Source: Cunninghamia lanceolata
Taxonomy: Eukaryota; Streptophyta; Pinopsida; Cupressales; Cupressaceae
Length of the DNA stretch: 64,000 nucleotides
Assembly (NCBI GenBank): GCA_027924645.1
Contig: BSBN01001150.1
Coordinates: 2,046,001-2,110,000, forward strand
Reading direction: 5' to 3'
The number at the start of each line of letters is the position of its first letter. Position 1 is the first letter of the stretch. Positions 1-11,511 of this stretch are shown here, piece by piece. The position numbers and the translations under genes are program-made. The notes under the pieces were generated by a model. It was not told where the DNA came from, made no database searches, and saw only the letters and a list, made by a program, of their open reading frames with translations.

Positions 1-689
1 GAACATTTGCAATATGTGCAAATCATCTGGTCAGCCAGGACTGGGAAGAACACCATCACTCAAAGAATTACAAGCTCAATCTTCAATGCAGACCAACAAC
101 ATGAACTAGACACAATCTGGAGACCTCCACAAGCTTGCTCGAATCACCAAGAACATCTGCACCACTTCTGCTTACTGCAAAAATTTGCGTCTTCATCTGG
201 AACCTCAAGAACACAAATGGTCATCACTGTCATACTAGAAGAATCACTTGTGGACCTCCAAACTATGAGCCAATCGAGTTGTCAATTCAAATTAGCTTCC
301 CGAGCATGACACCAGATCCGCAGAGCATGATATTGCATTACTGGTTCTCACTGGACCTATTTGAGCCACTCTGTCACTACTGAACAATTGCAAGAACCGG
401 TTTTACTCATATGGCCATAACTTCTTCTAATCTTCATGTGGACCTCTGAAATATTGACTGGAGAACCTTCATACACATATCTACAAACCCTTTGATGCAT
501 GTACTCAGATCTTCAACTGACTGAAATCTTTGCTTCATAGAATTTCATTGTCTTTACTATTTTTCTATATTTCTGATAGGGCTAATTTTCTCAATATCCT
601 CAGCACACAACTCATCCAATCATTGACATCAATGTAACAGGAGTATGTTGACATCAATGGCAACACCGGTTAGGTCCATACTTGTAACA
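1..689 (-). repeat. 3' LTR of element A, truncated by window start
   Basis: Bases 1-689 are a close direct copy of about 12900-13587. The inner edge is well defined: on the minus strand a purine tract AAAGGGGGAGAT is followed at position 689 by TGTTACAAG, the expected TG start of an LTR. The rest of this LTR, including its outer CA end and target duplication, lies left of the window. Confidence 0.85.
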
Positions 690-940
690 ATCTCCCCCTT
701 TGTCATTGATGGCAACATATGATGTGAAAAACTGTTTTGACCATCAAGACAAGAACTTCTCCTCACTTGCTCCCCCTAACAAAATTATTCACATATCTTT
801 TCTTTCTTCATTTCTCCCCCTCTGATCAACAATCTCTTTTGTTTTTCACATGTCTTCTCTCCCCCTTTGACATCAATGGCAAAGGGAACATACTTGCATC
901 AATACTTCAGAATCATACAAACTGCTCCCCCTGAGTAGTA
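690..940 (-). promoter_or_regulatory. Five tandem polypurine tracts (multi-PPT) of element A
   Basis: Read on the minus strand, the core AGGGGGAG appears five times between the pol stop and the 3' LTR: near 691-700, 770-777, 815-822, 859-867 and 926-932. The LTR-proximal tract and the one near 860 also share the next ~15 bases (a GACATCAATGGCAA-like motif). One PPT is enough to prime plus-strand DNA synthesis; several in a row is a described hallmark of Sireviruses. That these extra copies act as primers is inference. Confidence 0.75.
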
Positions 941-1011
941 GCTTCCTATCATCAATTCGGACCACAAGATATGACTGTGAGATCCACCGGACTGATGCAC
1001 ATCAGTGCACC

Positions 1012-1674
1012 TTAATTCAGAACTAGAGAGGTAATAACCCCTAACTTCTCCCTGAGATACTCAAAAGAATCCTTAGGTAGAGGTTTAGTAAAAATGTCTG
1101 CAATTTGATCCTTTGAGGGCACAAACTCCAATCTAACTTCATTCTTGTTCACCTTCTCTCTCAAAAAGTGAAACTTGATGGATATATGTTTTGTCTTTGA
1201 ATGCAACACCATATTTTTTGATATATTTATTGCACTTGAATTGTCACAGAAGATTGTGATAGGTTCTTCATACTCCACTCTGATATCTCTTAGCATTTGC
1301 TTCATCCATAATACTTGAGTGCAACTACTTGTTGTTGCAATATACTCTGCTTCTGTAGTGGACAGAGATATTGCCTCTTGTTTCTTGCTCAACCAAGAAA
1401 CCAATCTTTTCCCCAAAAAGAATGCACCACCACTGGTACTCTTCCGGTCATCCACATCTCCTGCCCAATCAACATCTGTATATGCATGAAGAGAGAAATC
1501 ATGATCCCTAGGATACCATAAACCATACTCAACTGTTCCCTTCAGATATCTAAGAATTCTCTTGATTGCCATGACATGAGACTCTCGAGGATCAGCTTGG
1601 AATTTGGCAACAAGACCAATAGCATTCATAATGTTGGGTCTAGTTTGAGTAAGGTACAATAGTCCTCCAATCAT
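1012..1674 (-). pseudogene. Element A pol: RNase H domain
   Basis: A 220-codon reading frame with the copia RT C-terminus and RNase H. Visible landmarks are the catalytic D in VDWAGD followed by the KSTSG motif, the catalytic E in TEAEY, the D in FCDNSSAI, and the C-terminal DIFTKPLP box that ends most copia polyproteins. RNase H removes the RNA strand during reverse transcription inside the virus-like particle. It is not in frame with the RT upstream: a frameshift lies at about 1671-1680, where the two frames overlap by a few bases. The remainder has no internal stop. About 85 bases after its stop the multi-PPT begins, so the pol end is essentially complete. Confidence 0.88.
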
Positions 1675-2473
1675 TGACCTAACTTTTTCTGATCAACCTT
1701 AGGAGATTCATCATCTTTTCTCAGTTTACACTTGGTTGCCATGGGAGTATTCATTGGCTTTGAATCTTCCATCCCAAATTTCTTCAACAATTCTTTCACA
1801 TATTTGATCTGTGATATGAAGATTCCTTTCTTTGTTTGAGTGATTTGTAGACCCAAGAAGAAATTCATTTCCCCAAACATAGACATCTCAAATCCACTTT
1901 TCATTTGATTTGCAAAAGTCTTGCACATACTATCTTTTCCTCCAAAAATGATATCATCAACAAATACTTCAACAATCAAGATATTTTCATGATCAATCTT
2001 GAAGTACAAGTTACTGTCAGCAATACCTTTGTTGAAACCAATCTTCAAAAGATGTTTATCCAATCTTTCATACCAGGCTCTTGGGGTTTGTTTGAGGCCA
2101 TATAAAGCTTTCTTCAACTTGCAGACCATATCACCATGATCAGACAAATGGAATCCATCCGGTTGCTCAATGTATACCTCTTCTTCCAAATCACCATTCA
2201 AGAAGGCAGACTTGACATCCATGTGATATACTTTGAAATCCTTGAAGGTAGCAAAGGCAAGAAATAATCTGACTGCTTCAATTCTTGCCACCGGAGCAAA
2301 AGTTTCTTCAAAGTCAACTCCCTCTACTTGAGAATAACCCTAATAGACCAATCTGTCTTTGTTTCTGACTACTTCACCATCTTCATTCAGTTTATTCCAG
2401 AAGACCCACTTAGTCCCAATCACATTTTTGTCTTTAGGTCTGGGAACAAGATCCCAAGTGTGATTTTTTTAAT
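1671..2473 (-). pseudogene. Element A pol: reverse transcriptase
   Basis: The long open part (1671-2291) has the copia RT signature [20 protein letters not shown], the [12 protein letters not shown] block, and the catalytic VDD at 1953-1961, which is intact. Homology continues upstream to about 2470 (a KWVF block and a region ending at [13 protein letters not shown]) but contains a TAG near 2341. A frameshift at a poly-A run near 2466 disconnects it from the linker upstream. It would copy the element RNA into DNA; here it cannot be made as one protein. RNase H follows in another frame. Confidence 0.88.
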
Positions 2474-3583
2474 CTACATCAATTCTTCCTCCATTGCTTT
2501 AGCCCAGCTTTCATCATTGCATGCTTCACTTACTATTTTTGGTTCAACCTTTGAAATCAGACAATACTTCTCTGAATCTTGAGCAATCTTTCTTCTTGTT
2601 TGAACACCTTTGCTTCTATCTTCTATGATCTGGTCTTCAAAATGATTCAGTCTTACATACCTGGCAGTTTTGGGAATTTCTTGCACATCTATTTCTTGGA
2701 CAGGTTCATTCAAACTTATCTCTTCTTCCTATATTTCAGGATTCTTCGGATCAGTCTGAATCTAAACTATAGTTGGGACTTGTTCTTCTTGGACCGAAAC
2801 ATCATTCTGATCATCTGCTTCATACTCATAAAACCTTGAGGGATTTTCAATGCTTTCATCAACCTTCACATTTGTACTTTCTACAATCTTTCTCAATCTC
2901 TTGTTATAACACCGGTATGCTTTGCTTTGAGTAGAATAACCAAAAATGTTCCTTCATCACTTCTAGCATCAAATTTGCCAAGGTCTTCATCTCTTTTAAT
3001 ATAACATTAACTACCAAAGACTCTGAAATACTCACAGTAGGAGTGAGGCCAAACCAGAGTTCATAAGGAGTCTTACCAATATTGCTTCTGATTTGTACTC
3101 GATTAAGAGTATAGACAGCAGTGCGTACAACTTCTCTCCAGTAGATCTGAGGGACATTTGCTTCCATCATCATGGTTTTAGATGCTTCCTGGATGGTCCA
3201 GTTCTTTCTTTCCACTACTCCATTTTGTTGTGGAGTCCTTGGAGCAGATAATTGTCTCTTTATCCCATGTTTCTCACATAATTCTATGAACTCACCAGAT
3301 GTGAATTCACAACCTCTATCAGACCTGAGACATTTATGTTTAACCCAGTTTCATTTTCTACCATAGCCTTGAATATTTTGAACTTCTCAAGTGCTTCAGA
3401 TTTTGCTTTCAGGAAAGTCACCCACATCATCCGGGAGTGGTCATCAATTAGTAACATGAAATATCTATCACCTTGTAGACTCCTGATTCTTGCCGGTCCA
3501 CATAGATCAATGTGTACCAAGTCCAATAATCTGGTAGAAGATTGTTCCTTACTTTTAAAAGTGACTCTGTTCTACTTATCGAA
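2474..3583 (-). pseudogene. Element A pol: integrase and linker to RT
   Basis: The integrase core starts with the first catalytic D in VHIDLCGP (3506-3508) and a second-block LIDDHSRMMW. It then shifts frame near 3330, so the second catalytic region is scrambled in the main frame. It resumes at 2904-3215 with ERKNWTIQEA, the block following the catalytic E, and drifts out of frame again near 3025. The linker 2474-2713 is acidic and ends in the conserved DESWAKAMEEEL block that leads into RT. Integrase inserts the cDNA into chromosomal DNA. At least two frameshifts and a stop separate it from protease. Confidence 0.82.
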
Positions 3584-4432
3584 CTAGCATTCTTTGCACA
3601 AACTGTTAGTAGGTTTCATCAATCTTGGAAGATCTCTTACAGCCTGAGTGTTGCTTATCTTGACGATATTATCAAAATTTACATGACACATTCTCCTATG
3701 CCACAACCAACTCTGATCAATTTGAACAAATAAACAACTTTTGTCAGTACCAACCAAGTGGAAGATGTTACCTTTTGTCTGAGTACTGGTTACAATCTTA
3801 GTTCCAGAGCTTTCAAAGATCTTGCATTTTCTATTTTTGAAATGAAGATCATAGCCTTTGTCCACCAACTGTCCAACACTAAGAAGATTATGATTTAGAC
3901 CCTCAACATACAGAACATTACTGGTTTTGTTCTTTCCATCAAAAGAAATACTTCCTCTGCCTCTGATTCTGCCAGCAGAATTATCACCAAATTTTACAAT
4001 TCCTCCTTCATATCTTTCTAGACTTATGAACTTATTCTTATCACCAGTCATATGGTGAGAGCATCCACTGTCAATGACCCATTCATCCTTTTCTTCAACT
4101 TGAGTAGCTAAAGCCCTTTCTACTATTTTATGATTGACAGATTCAATGGGCATTGGATCTTCTTCGTTGATGGCAATAAACACCCAGACACTTCTGGATT
4201 TGTTTCCTATCTCAGATTCATCATCTATTATTCCTTCATCATCATCATCTTCTTGAACATAGTAACATTTCTTTTAGAATCTTGATCTATTAGGATTTGG
4301 CCTTGAAAATATTTCCAGACATCTTGAGACAAAATGACCAATCTTGTTGCAGTTGCAACATATGAAGGGCAATTTTCCTTCATACTTACCAGATCCTCTT
4401 GGCAGTTTTTTTGCAATAAGGGCTTCAAGTTG
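3584..4432 (-). pseudogene. Element A gag C-terminus (zinc knuckle), protease and GAG-pre-integrase
   Basis: From high to low coordinate: a nucleocapsid CCHC box (C-x2-C-x4-H-x4-C) at 4319-4360, intact; an in-frame TAA at 4274-4276; an acidic stretch; the aspartic protease motif WVIDSG with the catalytic triad at 4064-4072; and the GAG-pre-integrase HRRMCH block ending in the integrase zinc-ligand CKEC, followed by a stop at 3584. The frame is the same throughout and the same as the gag half at 11512-12250. Base 4433 is where element B entered; across that point one copy of AGTAG keeps the frame. Confidence 0.85.
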
Positions 4433-4437
4433 AGTAG
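4433..4437. repeat. Left target-site duplication of element B (AGTAG)
   Basis: AGTAG lies directly before the TG start of the left LTR of B and is repeated perfectly at 11507-11511. The 5-bp length is normal for LTR-retrotransposon integrases. Confidence 0.85.
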
Positions 4438-5628
4438 TGCTAATGATTGTTTTAACACAGTCATAACAATAGTTAAAATTCACATAAAATGAACCAAACT
4501 GACTTGAAAGATATGAAGAAATCAATTAAGATTTGCTTAATCCCAAGTTTAATATGGTCAAGTCTTGACCTGTTGAGACAATTTAGTTGGTTGATGTGAA
4601 GCTGTAATGTTCAAGGGACCTTACGTGATTTAGGGTTTCTTGATGATTTACTGGACTCAGATTATGCAGAAAATCATAAATATCAGCATGTTGTTCAATT
4701 TTTTTGCATAAACTTGTTACTGTGTTACAAAAGCTCCGTGTGATTTATATTATTGCAAGCTTTTTCTCTTCTTCAATATTATGAAAACTACCTACTTTCA
4801 AACTCTGCTATGCATGCTTTTCAAATACGAGACAAATTTCGTTCAAATTTGTACGTTTTCAGCTAATTACTTTCAGATGGGTTGGGAAAAGTTAGAAAAA
4901 CTTAATCTAAACATCATTCATTCTACCAAAGGATATAATTGTTATGTTATGCACTTCATAAGTAATATAGCAAATTGATCAAATCCACAGACAAAAAACC
5001 CTAAGTGTAAGTTCTGAGCATTTTCACAAACATACACTTAAGATTGCAAGCTCTAAGAGAAAATGTTCCAAACATAAAGAAGAGCCAGAAAACACTCAGA
5101 AGGTAGATGCAGAATTCCAGATTCACTTGTATTCAAAACAGACAATCATATATGATTTACAATGTATGAATGACTCTTAGCTTCATTAATCAAATTACAG
5201 AAAACTTACAAGCTTTACAGATACACTAAGGAAGCAGGATGTTCCACACGTTCCTTATTACAGACACAGGCGACCTCCTTCTTCTACTCCTAAATGCTAA
5301 GCTAAATTACTAAAATCCCTATGTAGAGTTTTACAGTGTAAAGGGGGGAATATATAGCCATGACCATCCCCAATACAGCTCCTAAACCCTAGTTTAAACA
5401 ATGGTTCAAACCTCTAGTTACAACATCAACGGTGGAGAAATCCCACCCAAAATATCTATGATCAGCACGCACTAGATCTGGGCGCGATATGCCCCTCTGG
5501 ACACCCTAGCAGCTCAAAATGTCCTCTGTTGTCTGTTGTAATAATGTTTCCATCTGCACTTTGTCTTCATCATTGAAGGCCTTGACTTCCTGTGCTTCCT
5601 TGTGATATGATCTCCTCCTCTGTGATAT

Positions 5629-5850
5629 CATCGCCATTAAGTTTCACCTCCTATTTCTTCTCATCGCCATTCTTATCTCCTTTTGCTTCCTTTGAGATCC
5701 AATTTCCTCTTTCATGATGTCACCGCCATTAAGTTTCACCTGCTATTTCTTCTCATCGCCATTCTTGTCTCCTTTTACTTCCTTTGAGATCTGATTTCCT
5801 CTTTCATGATGTCACCACCATTAAGTTTCACTAGCCTCATCGCCTTGATC
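5629..5850. repeat. 92-bp tandem repeat in the 3' LTR of B (and at 10584-10800)
   Basis: The unit starts at 5629, 5721 and 5813 (2.3 copies), each beginning CA(T/C)C(G/A)CCATTAAGTTTCAC. The other LTR has the same array at 10584, 10676 and 10768, so the array predates this insertion. Confidence 0.85.
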
Positions 5851-6060
5851 CTGCAAATAGGCACAAAAAATGGATTAAAAATATGCATTAAGTCGCTTCA
5901 TCCATTCATACCTAGTCATACCTAGTCAGAAAGTTAGATGTGCATTAATCACAACCACCGACAAACCTGCATATATATTGTTTGCATTTCCCCTGTTGAA
6001 GTTATTGTGTCCGCATTTGGATCCACCTACTGTACCTGCGAATTTAATGTTACGAAGCAC

Positions 6061-6184
6061 GGAAAGGGGGGGTGATATTTGGGAAGGGGGGTGATATTCG
6101 GGAGAGGGGGGTGATATTCAAGAAGGGGGGGTGATATTCAGAAAGGGGGGTGATATTCGGGAAATGGGGAGTGATATTCGATAT
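6061..6184. repeat. G-rich ~20-bp minisatellite, 6 units (3' LTR of B)
   Basis: Units of about 20 bp, GTGATATTCGGGAAGGGGGG, repeated six times. The matching array in the other LTR (11014-11168) has eight. The G-runs are strand-asymmetric and G-quadruplex-prone (inference). Confidence 0.85.
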
Positions 6185-6521
6185 TTGAAATATGACCCCC
6201 CCACTAAATATCAAGTTTGACTAGAACCTTGACCGCACATAACCTTCCTATTTGGCTAAATTTCAGGGTGATGTAAAAGGCAAACTTGCTTAGAATTTTA
6301 CACTCTTTCACATGGCAGGCCCTCTAAGGAAAGAATCATACTTTGAAATTTTGGGTCAGACTTCAAGATCACAAATGCACCTGACATGAAGCACCCACAT
6401 ACTGACTGATGCTACCTCTTTTACCATTACCGCCCAAAGCACAAAAACAAGGGAGCAAGCCACAACAGGGGTCCTTAATTTGCTAAGGAGCAAAATGGGA
6501 CATGTGATGAACATCACAACA

Positions 6522-7690
6522 ACTAGCAACCAAACAAAATAATCACATTAAAAAAAAATTAAGGAAAAATGAATGAAATAAATTCATAACTTTCTTGCAA
6601 ATCATTATCCAACTTGAGACCTAAGGTATTCAATAAGGGTGCATGAATTTTTATTTCAGTTAAGTGGGTGCACTTGATTAATAATCCTCATCTTGAAGAT
6701 CAGTTGAACAAACCAGTGACTAATATTAGCCTACATAGGTGAGGATGTTCCCTCATAGCCAACTAGATAGAGCCTTGCTGCTAGCAGGCGTCCATAGCCC
6801 CAACAAGGTTATCGTTACAATTCTCCTAAGTAGAGCCCCACTATCAGCGAACGTCTATAACCCCAGTAGAGTTACTTAGATGGCTTAATCTAGATTTTCA
6901 ATATAATCCACTTTATTTATTTATTTATTTTTATATTTGTATTTGATAGAACTTCATAAGATATTGCATATGTAACTTCATGATGCAAGGAATGGTCCCT
7001 TGCTAGAATTAAGCTGAGAATTGTAATGGTAGCAAGGGTGACCTCTAATTTTTCACCTAATATCCACACTGGTAAGTTCAACAGACCCAAGGATTTCAGG
7101 TGTGTCATTGTGAGAAACATTCCTTGAATACTCAACCCATTCTTATTGAATACAAAATTTAACAAGTAAAACAACTTTCTATATTCCTGATAGTCACAAC
7201 AAGTTATGCATAAATTGCAAATAATTAGCCTAAATGTTCTAAATTTCCTACTGTTTTCAATGGTTGTTGGTCTACTCCTTCATACTCCAAAGCAAAACAA
7301 ACATCCCTGCTGAGGAAACCACGAAGGAAACAAAACAAGTAGACTGTACAAACCACTAACCTATGAAACTATACACAAAATCCTACAAGGCAAATAAAAC
7401 CCAGGAAAAGACCCAAAGACACTTGCATTTGCATACTTCCTTAGATTGTGTAGGAGCATCAGGGCATTAGTTATGGTTCTGATCCTAGCAAATTTATCTT
7501 TATATTCTGAAAAATGTTCTTATATTCTAAATTCACTGTGTTTAACAGAATAACTCTCAATTATCAGCAATTGAGGCAGCTCATCATGTTCATGATTAAT
7601 CCATATGCCTGTCCTATCTCTTGAATTTCCATAATCAAAATAGTATTCAACATCACTTACTGAGGAAAGGAAAGAGGCCACTTGATGTAT
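6522..7690. other. Interior of element B between 3' LTR and reading frame
   Basis: No credible coding sequence. Near 6763-6817 and 6828-6878 are two diverged copies of a ~66-bp block (each with AGAGCC, an AGC(A/G)(G/A) core and CCCCA). No classic polypurine tract is visible beside the 3' LTR at 6522, which is odd for a complete element. Confidence 0.5.
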
Positions 7691-9112
7691 TTATGGCTCT
7701 GTTGGACATGCTTGTTTATTTACAGCTGGTCCTCCCTTTAACTTTGTACTTTCATTGCTTAGCTCCATGTCAGGTCCCCCTTCAAATTGAAAGATGTATG
7801 ACTCTAGATGTATTCTTTCTTCATCTTTATCTAGCTTTGTTCCTTCATCCTGGATATTTTGTTTATCCTCAAATTTAGCAAACTTCTCAATGTTCTCATC
7901 AGTTCCCTGCACATCAGCACTTAAGTGAGTATATTCATCCTCATAACTTGATATACATAAATTAATCATTTCTACATCACTTGACAGTAAAGGTGGAACA
8001 ACATCTTTTGATTGATAGGAATACTCCTCTTTTGATTGATAGGAATACTCCCCCATTTCATTTTCAAGATGACATTGGATTGGCACTTGATCATGCACAA
8101 CAACTTCAAAATCTTCTGTATTTTCAATTTTCATGGATTGTTCATCGAATAACTCACATTTCTCATCTAGTAGAGAGTTTGATTTCATTGACCTGCAACA
8201 ATCATGAATTTGATCATTTAACTTAAAGAAGTTAGCTATGCAATCTGGATTTACTTTCTTTTCTATGACTTCATTAGTTTCTATAATAGGAATCTCATCA
8301 TCAACAGTGCCCTTAAATTCTTCCATCTATCCATACTTCTCCTTACCATAAAATGATTCAAGGAAAGATGCTTTACTACCCTTCCCAAAAGTATTAGAAT
8401 TAGCATCAAAGACCTTATCCTAACAAATGGTTTCCTCTCTACAAGTTTTGAAAGATTTATACCTGCACTCCCCTTTACCTATATTAGGAAGTAGAGAACA
8501 TCTATCAATCTCACCATAAAATGACTCTACGAAAGATGTTTTACTATCCTTTCCTATGACTCTATTATTTGTTGATACAGAAACCCCTTCAATTTTAGTG
8601 CACTTTAATTCTGTCAATACTTGTTTACATTTCTTTGCCAAATCATTTTCATTAAAACTTTTCAGGTTAGATCCAGAGATTTCCTCTTGACACGTATTCC
8701 CTAGTAATTCCATATTTTTATCAAATACATCAAGACCAACTTCACTTTTCTTTTCCTTTTCATTAAATCCTCTCTACTTATCATCTAGAAAATGAACATG
8801 AGATGTGATTTCCTCTCTATATTTTTTAGAATATTTATACCTTTCACTAACTTTAATCATACTTGGACCTTGACAAAAAGGTAGATTATTTTTCTTACCA
8901 TCACATGATTCCAGGGAAGAGATTTTACTATCCTTTATTTCTAGCATTGGTTCAATCCTTGCATTCTCTAAACAATTAATGATTGTTGATACTGCATCCT
9001 CCTGGTGCTCCATAATCTCCTCATTTTCCTGCCAACTTTCAGCCTTATACACATCTAAGAGAGATACTAGTCCTTTTAAAGCCAAATCTAACCTTGTAGA
9101 AAAGTCAGACAA
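7691..9112 (-). pseudogene. Element B: broken ~475-codon acidic reading frame, unknown function
   Basis: One reading frame runs from about 9112 to the stop at 7691, interrupted only by in-frame TAG codons at 8774, 8420 and 8327. I read the gaps between open segments and the frame is continuous. The predicted protein is acidic and rich in E, D, K and S. It repeats a motif of the form K-x-S-K-(T/A)-S-F-(V/L)-E-S-F-Y-G-(E/K) at ~8510-8550 and ~8345-8385, with a third weaker copy near 8905-8945, and has a local duplication EYSYQSK at ~8020-8055. There is no zinc knuckle, protease or RT motif. No ATG is visible at the 5' edge: the frame opens after TAA at 9113, so the true start is unknown. I do not recognise it. 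Confidence 0.5.
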
Positions 9113-9367
9113 TTAATTTCACCATGCTCTGTGGACTTATGTATCCTACACCTTCCAAATAAACCATAGTTAGATAAATTTTCAGCATAAAGCTTCCTAT
9201 TTAAAGTTTCTTGAAAGACAGGAATATTGACCTAGAATTTGTCCCCATATGAATCCTTTGAAAATGGGACTCTATTTTCAACCTTTTAGGTTTTTGAAAT
9301 TTTATGAGATCTAACATATCTTAGAGTAAAGCATTAAAACTGAGGAAATCAACCTTAAATCCTATCA

Positions 9368-9386
9368 GGCCCTCCTTCTAGCGCCA
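9368..9386 (-). promoter_or_regulatory. Primer binding site of element B
   Basis: Read on the minus strand, TGGCGCTAGAAGGAGGGCC lies six bases inside the 5' LTR end. Plant gypsy elements often carry TGGCGC-type PBSs; the tRNA is not assigned here. It fixes the orientation of B. Confidence 0.65.
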
Positions 9387-9392
9387 AAAATA

Positions 9393-11506
9393 TGTTGATG
9401 ATTGTTTTAACACAGTCATAACAATAGTTAAATTTCACATAAAATGAACCAAACTGACTTGAAAGATATGAAGAAATCGATTAAGATTTGCTTAATCCCA
9501 AGTTTAATATGGTCAGGTCTTGACCTGTTGAGACAATTCAGTTGGTTGATGTGAAGCTGTAATGTTCAAGGGGCCTTACGTGATTTAGGGTTTCTTGATT
9601 ATTTACTGGACTTAGATTACGTAGAAAATCATAAATATCAGCATGTTGTTCATTCCTATTGCATAAACTTGTTACTGTGTTACAAAAGCTCTGTGTGATT
9701 TATATTATTGTAAGCTTTTTCTGTTCTTCAATATTATGAAAACTGCCTACTTTCAAACTCTGCTATGCATGCTTTTCAAATACGAGACAAATTTCATTCA
9801 AATTTCTACGTTTTCAGCTAATTACTTTTAGATGGGTTGGGAAAAGTTAGAAAGACTTAATCTAAACATCATTCATTCTACCAAAGGATCTAATTGTTAT
9901 GTTATGCACTTCATAAGTAATACAACAAATTGATCAAATCCACAGACAAAAAACCCTAAGTGTAAGTTCTGAGCATTTTCACAAACAAACACTTAAGATT
10001 GCAAGCTCTAAGAGAAAATGTTCCAAACATAAAGAAGAGCCAGAAAACACTTAGAAGGTAGATGCAGAATTCTAGATTCACTTGTATTCAAAACAGATAG
10101 TCATATATGGTTTACAATGTATGCATGACTCTTAGCTTCATTAATCAAATTACAGAAAACTTACAAGCTTTACAGATACACTAAGGAAGCAGGATGTTCC
10201 ACACGTTCCTTATTGCAGACACAGGCGACCTCCTTCTTCTACTCCTAAATGCTAAGCTAAATTACTAAAGTCCCTGTGTAGAGTTTTACAGTGTAAAGGG
10301 GGGAATATATAGCCATGACCATCCCCAATACAGCTCCAAAACCCTAGTTTAAACAATGGTTCAAACCTCTAGTTACAGCATCAACAGTGGAGAAATCCCA
10401 CCCAAAATATCTATGATCCGCACGCATTAGATCTGGGTGCAATATGCCCCTCTGGAAACCCTAGCAGCTCAAAATGTCCTCTATTGTCTGTTGTAATAAT
10501 GTTTCCATCTACACTTTGTCTTCATCATTGAAGGCCTTGACTTCATGTGCTTCCTTGCGATCTGATCTCCTCCTTTGTGATGTCATCACCATTAAGTTTC
10601 ACTTGCTATTTCTTCTCATCGCCATTCTTATCTCCTTTTGCTTCCTTTGAGATCCGATTTCCTCTTTCATGATGTCACCGCCATTAAGTTTCACCTGCTA
10701 TTTCTTCTCATCGCCATTCTTGTCTCCTTTTGCTTCCTTTGAGATCTAATTTCCTCTTTCATGATGTCACCACCATTAAGTTTCACCAGCTTCATCGCCT
10801 TGATCCTGCAAATAGGTACAGAAAATGGATTAAAAATATGCATTAAGTCGCTTCATCCATTCATACCTGGTCAGAAAGTTAGACGTGCATTAATCACAGC
10901 CACTGACAAAACTGCATATATATTGTTTGCATTTCCCCTATTGAAGTTATTGTGTCCGCATTTGGTAGGAATCCACCCACTACACCTGCGAATTAAATGT
11001 TATGAAGCACAGAAAGGCGGGGTGATATTTGGGAAGGGGGGTGATATTCGGGAAAGGGGGGTGATATTCGGGAAGGGGGGGTGATATTCGGAAAGGGGGG
11101 TGATATTCAAGAAAGGGGGTGATATTCGGGAAAGGGGGTGATATTCGAGAAAGGGGGTGATATTCGATATTTGAAATATGACCCCCCACTAAATATCAGG
11201 TTTGACTAGAACCTTGACCATGCATAACCTTCCTATTTGGCTGAATCTCAGGGTGATATAAAAGGCAAACTTGCTTAGAATTTTACACTCTTTCACATGG
11301 CAGGCCTCCTAAGGAAAGAATCATACTTTGAAATTTTGGGTCAGACTTCAAGATCACAAATGCACCTGACATGAAGCACCCACATACTGACTGATGCTGC
11401 CTCTTTTACCATTACCACCCAAAGCACAAAAGCAAGGGAGCAAGCCACAACAGGGGTCCTTATTTTTCTAAGTAAAAAAATGGGGCGTGTTGTGAACATC
11501 ACAACA
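9393..11506 (-). repeat. 5' LTR of element B
   Basis: Starts TGTTGATGATTG and ends ATCACAACA on the plus strand; direct copy of 4438-6521. It holds the 92-bp array at 10584-10800, the eight-unit G-rich minisatellite at 11014-11168 and a TATA-like element near 10307-10315 on the minus strand. Confidence 0.85.
11014..11168. repeat. G-rich ~20-bp minisatellite, 8 units (5' LTR of B)
   Basis: Eight GTGATATT-headed units separated by A/G runs, against six in the sister LTR, so the copy number changed after insertion. Confidence 0.85.
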
Positions 11507-11511
11507 AGTAG
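11507..11511. repeat. Right target-site duplication of element B (AGTAG)
   Basis: Perfect copy of 4433-4437, immediately after the CA end of the 5' LTR of B. Confidence 0.85.

Larger units (their letters stand above)
4438..6521 (-). repeat. 3' LTR of element B
   Basis: Starts TGCTAATGATTG and ends ATCACAACA on the plus strand; near-identical to 9393-11506 apart from scattered substitutions and a shorter G-rich minisatellite. A TATA-like TATATATT on the minus strand near 5349-5357 fits a promoter in the element's orientation. No coding. Confidence 0.85.
4438..11506 (-). mobile_element. Element B: large non-autonomous LTR retrotransposon (LARD-like) inside A gag
   Basis: Two long direct repeats (4438-6521 and 9393-11506, starting TG and ending CA) flank a 2.87-kb interior, with AGTAG on both sides. 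The minus-strand orientation comes from a gypsy-type PBS (TGGCGCTAGAAGGAGGGCC, 9368-9386) touching the higher LTR and from a reading frame on the minus strand. No protease, RT, RNase H or integrase motif is seen, so it depended on another element's proteins. LTRs of ~2.1 kb with a short interior fit the LARD class. B is younger than A because it interrupts A. Confidence 0.82.

Noticed and set aside
10761..11189. ORFs on both strands over the G-rich minisatellite
   Set aside because: Repeat translation only; the same region differs in length in the sister LTR.
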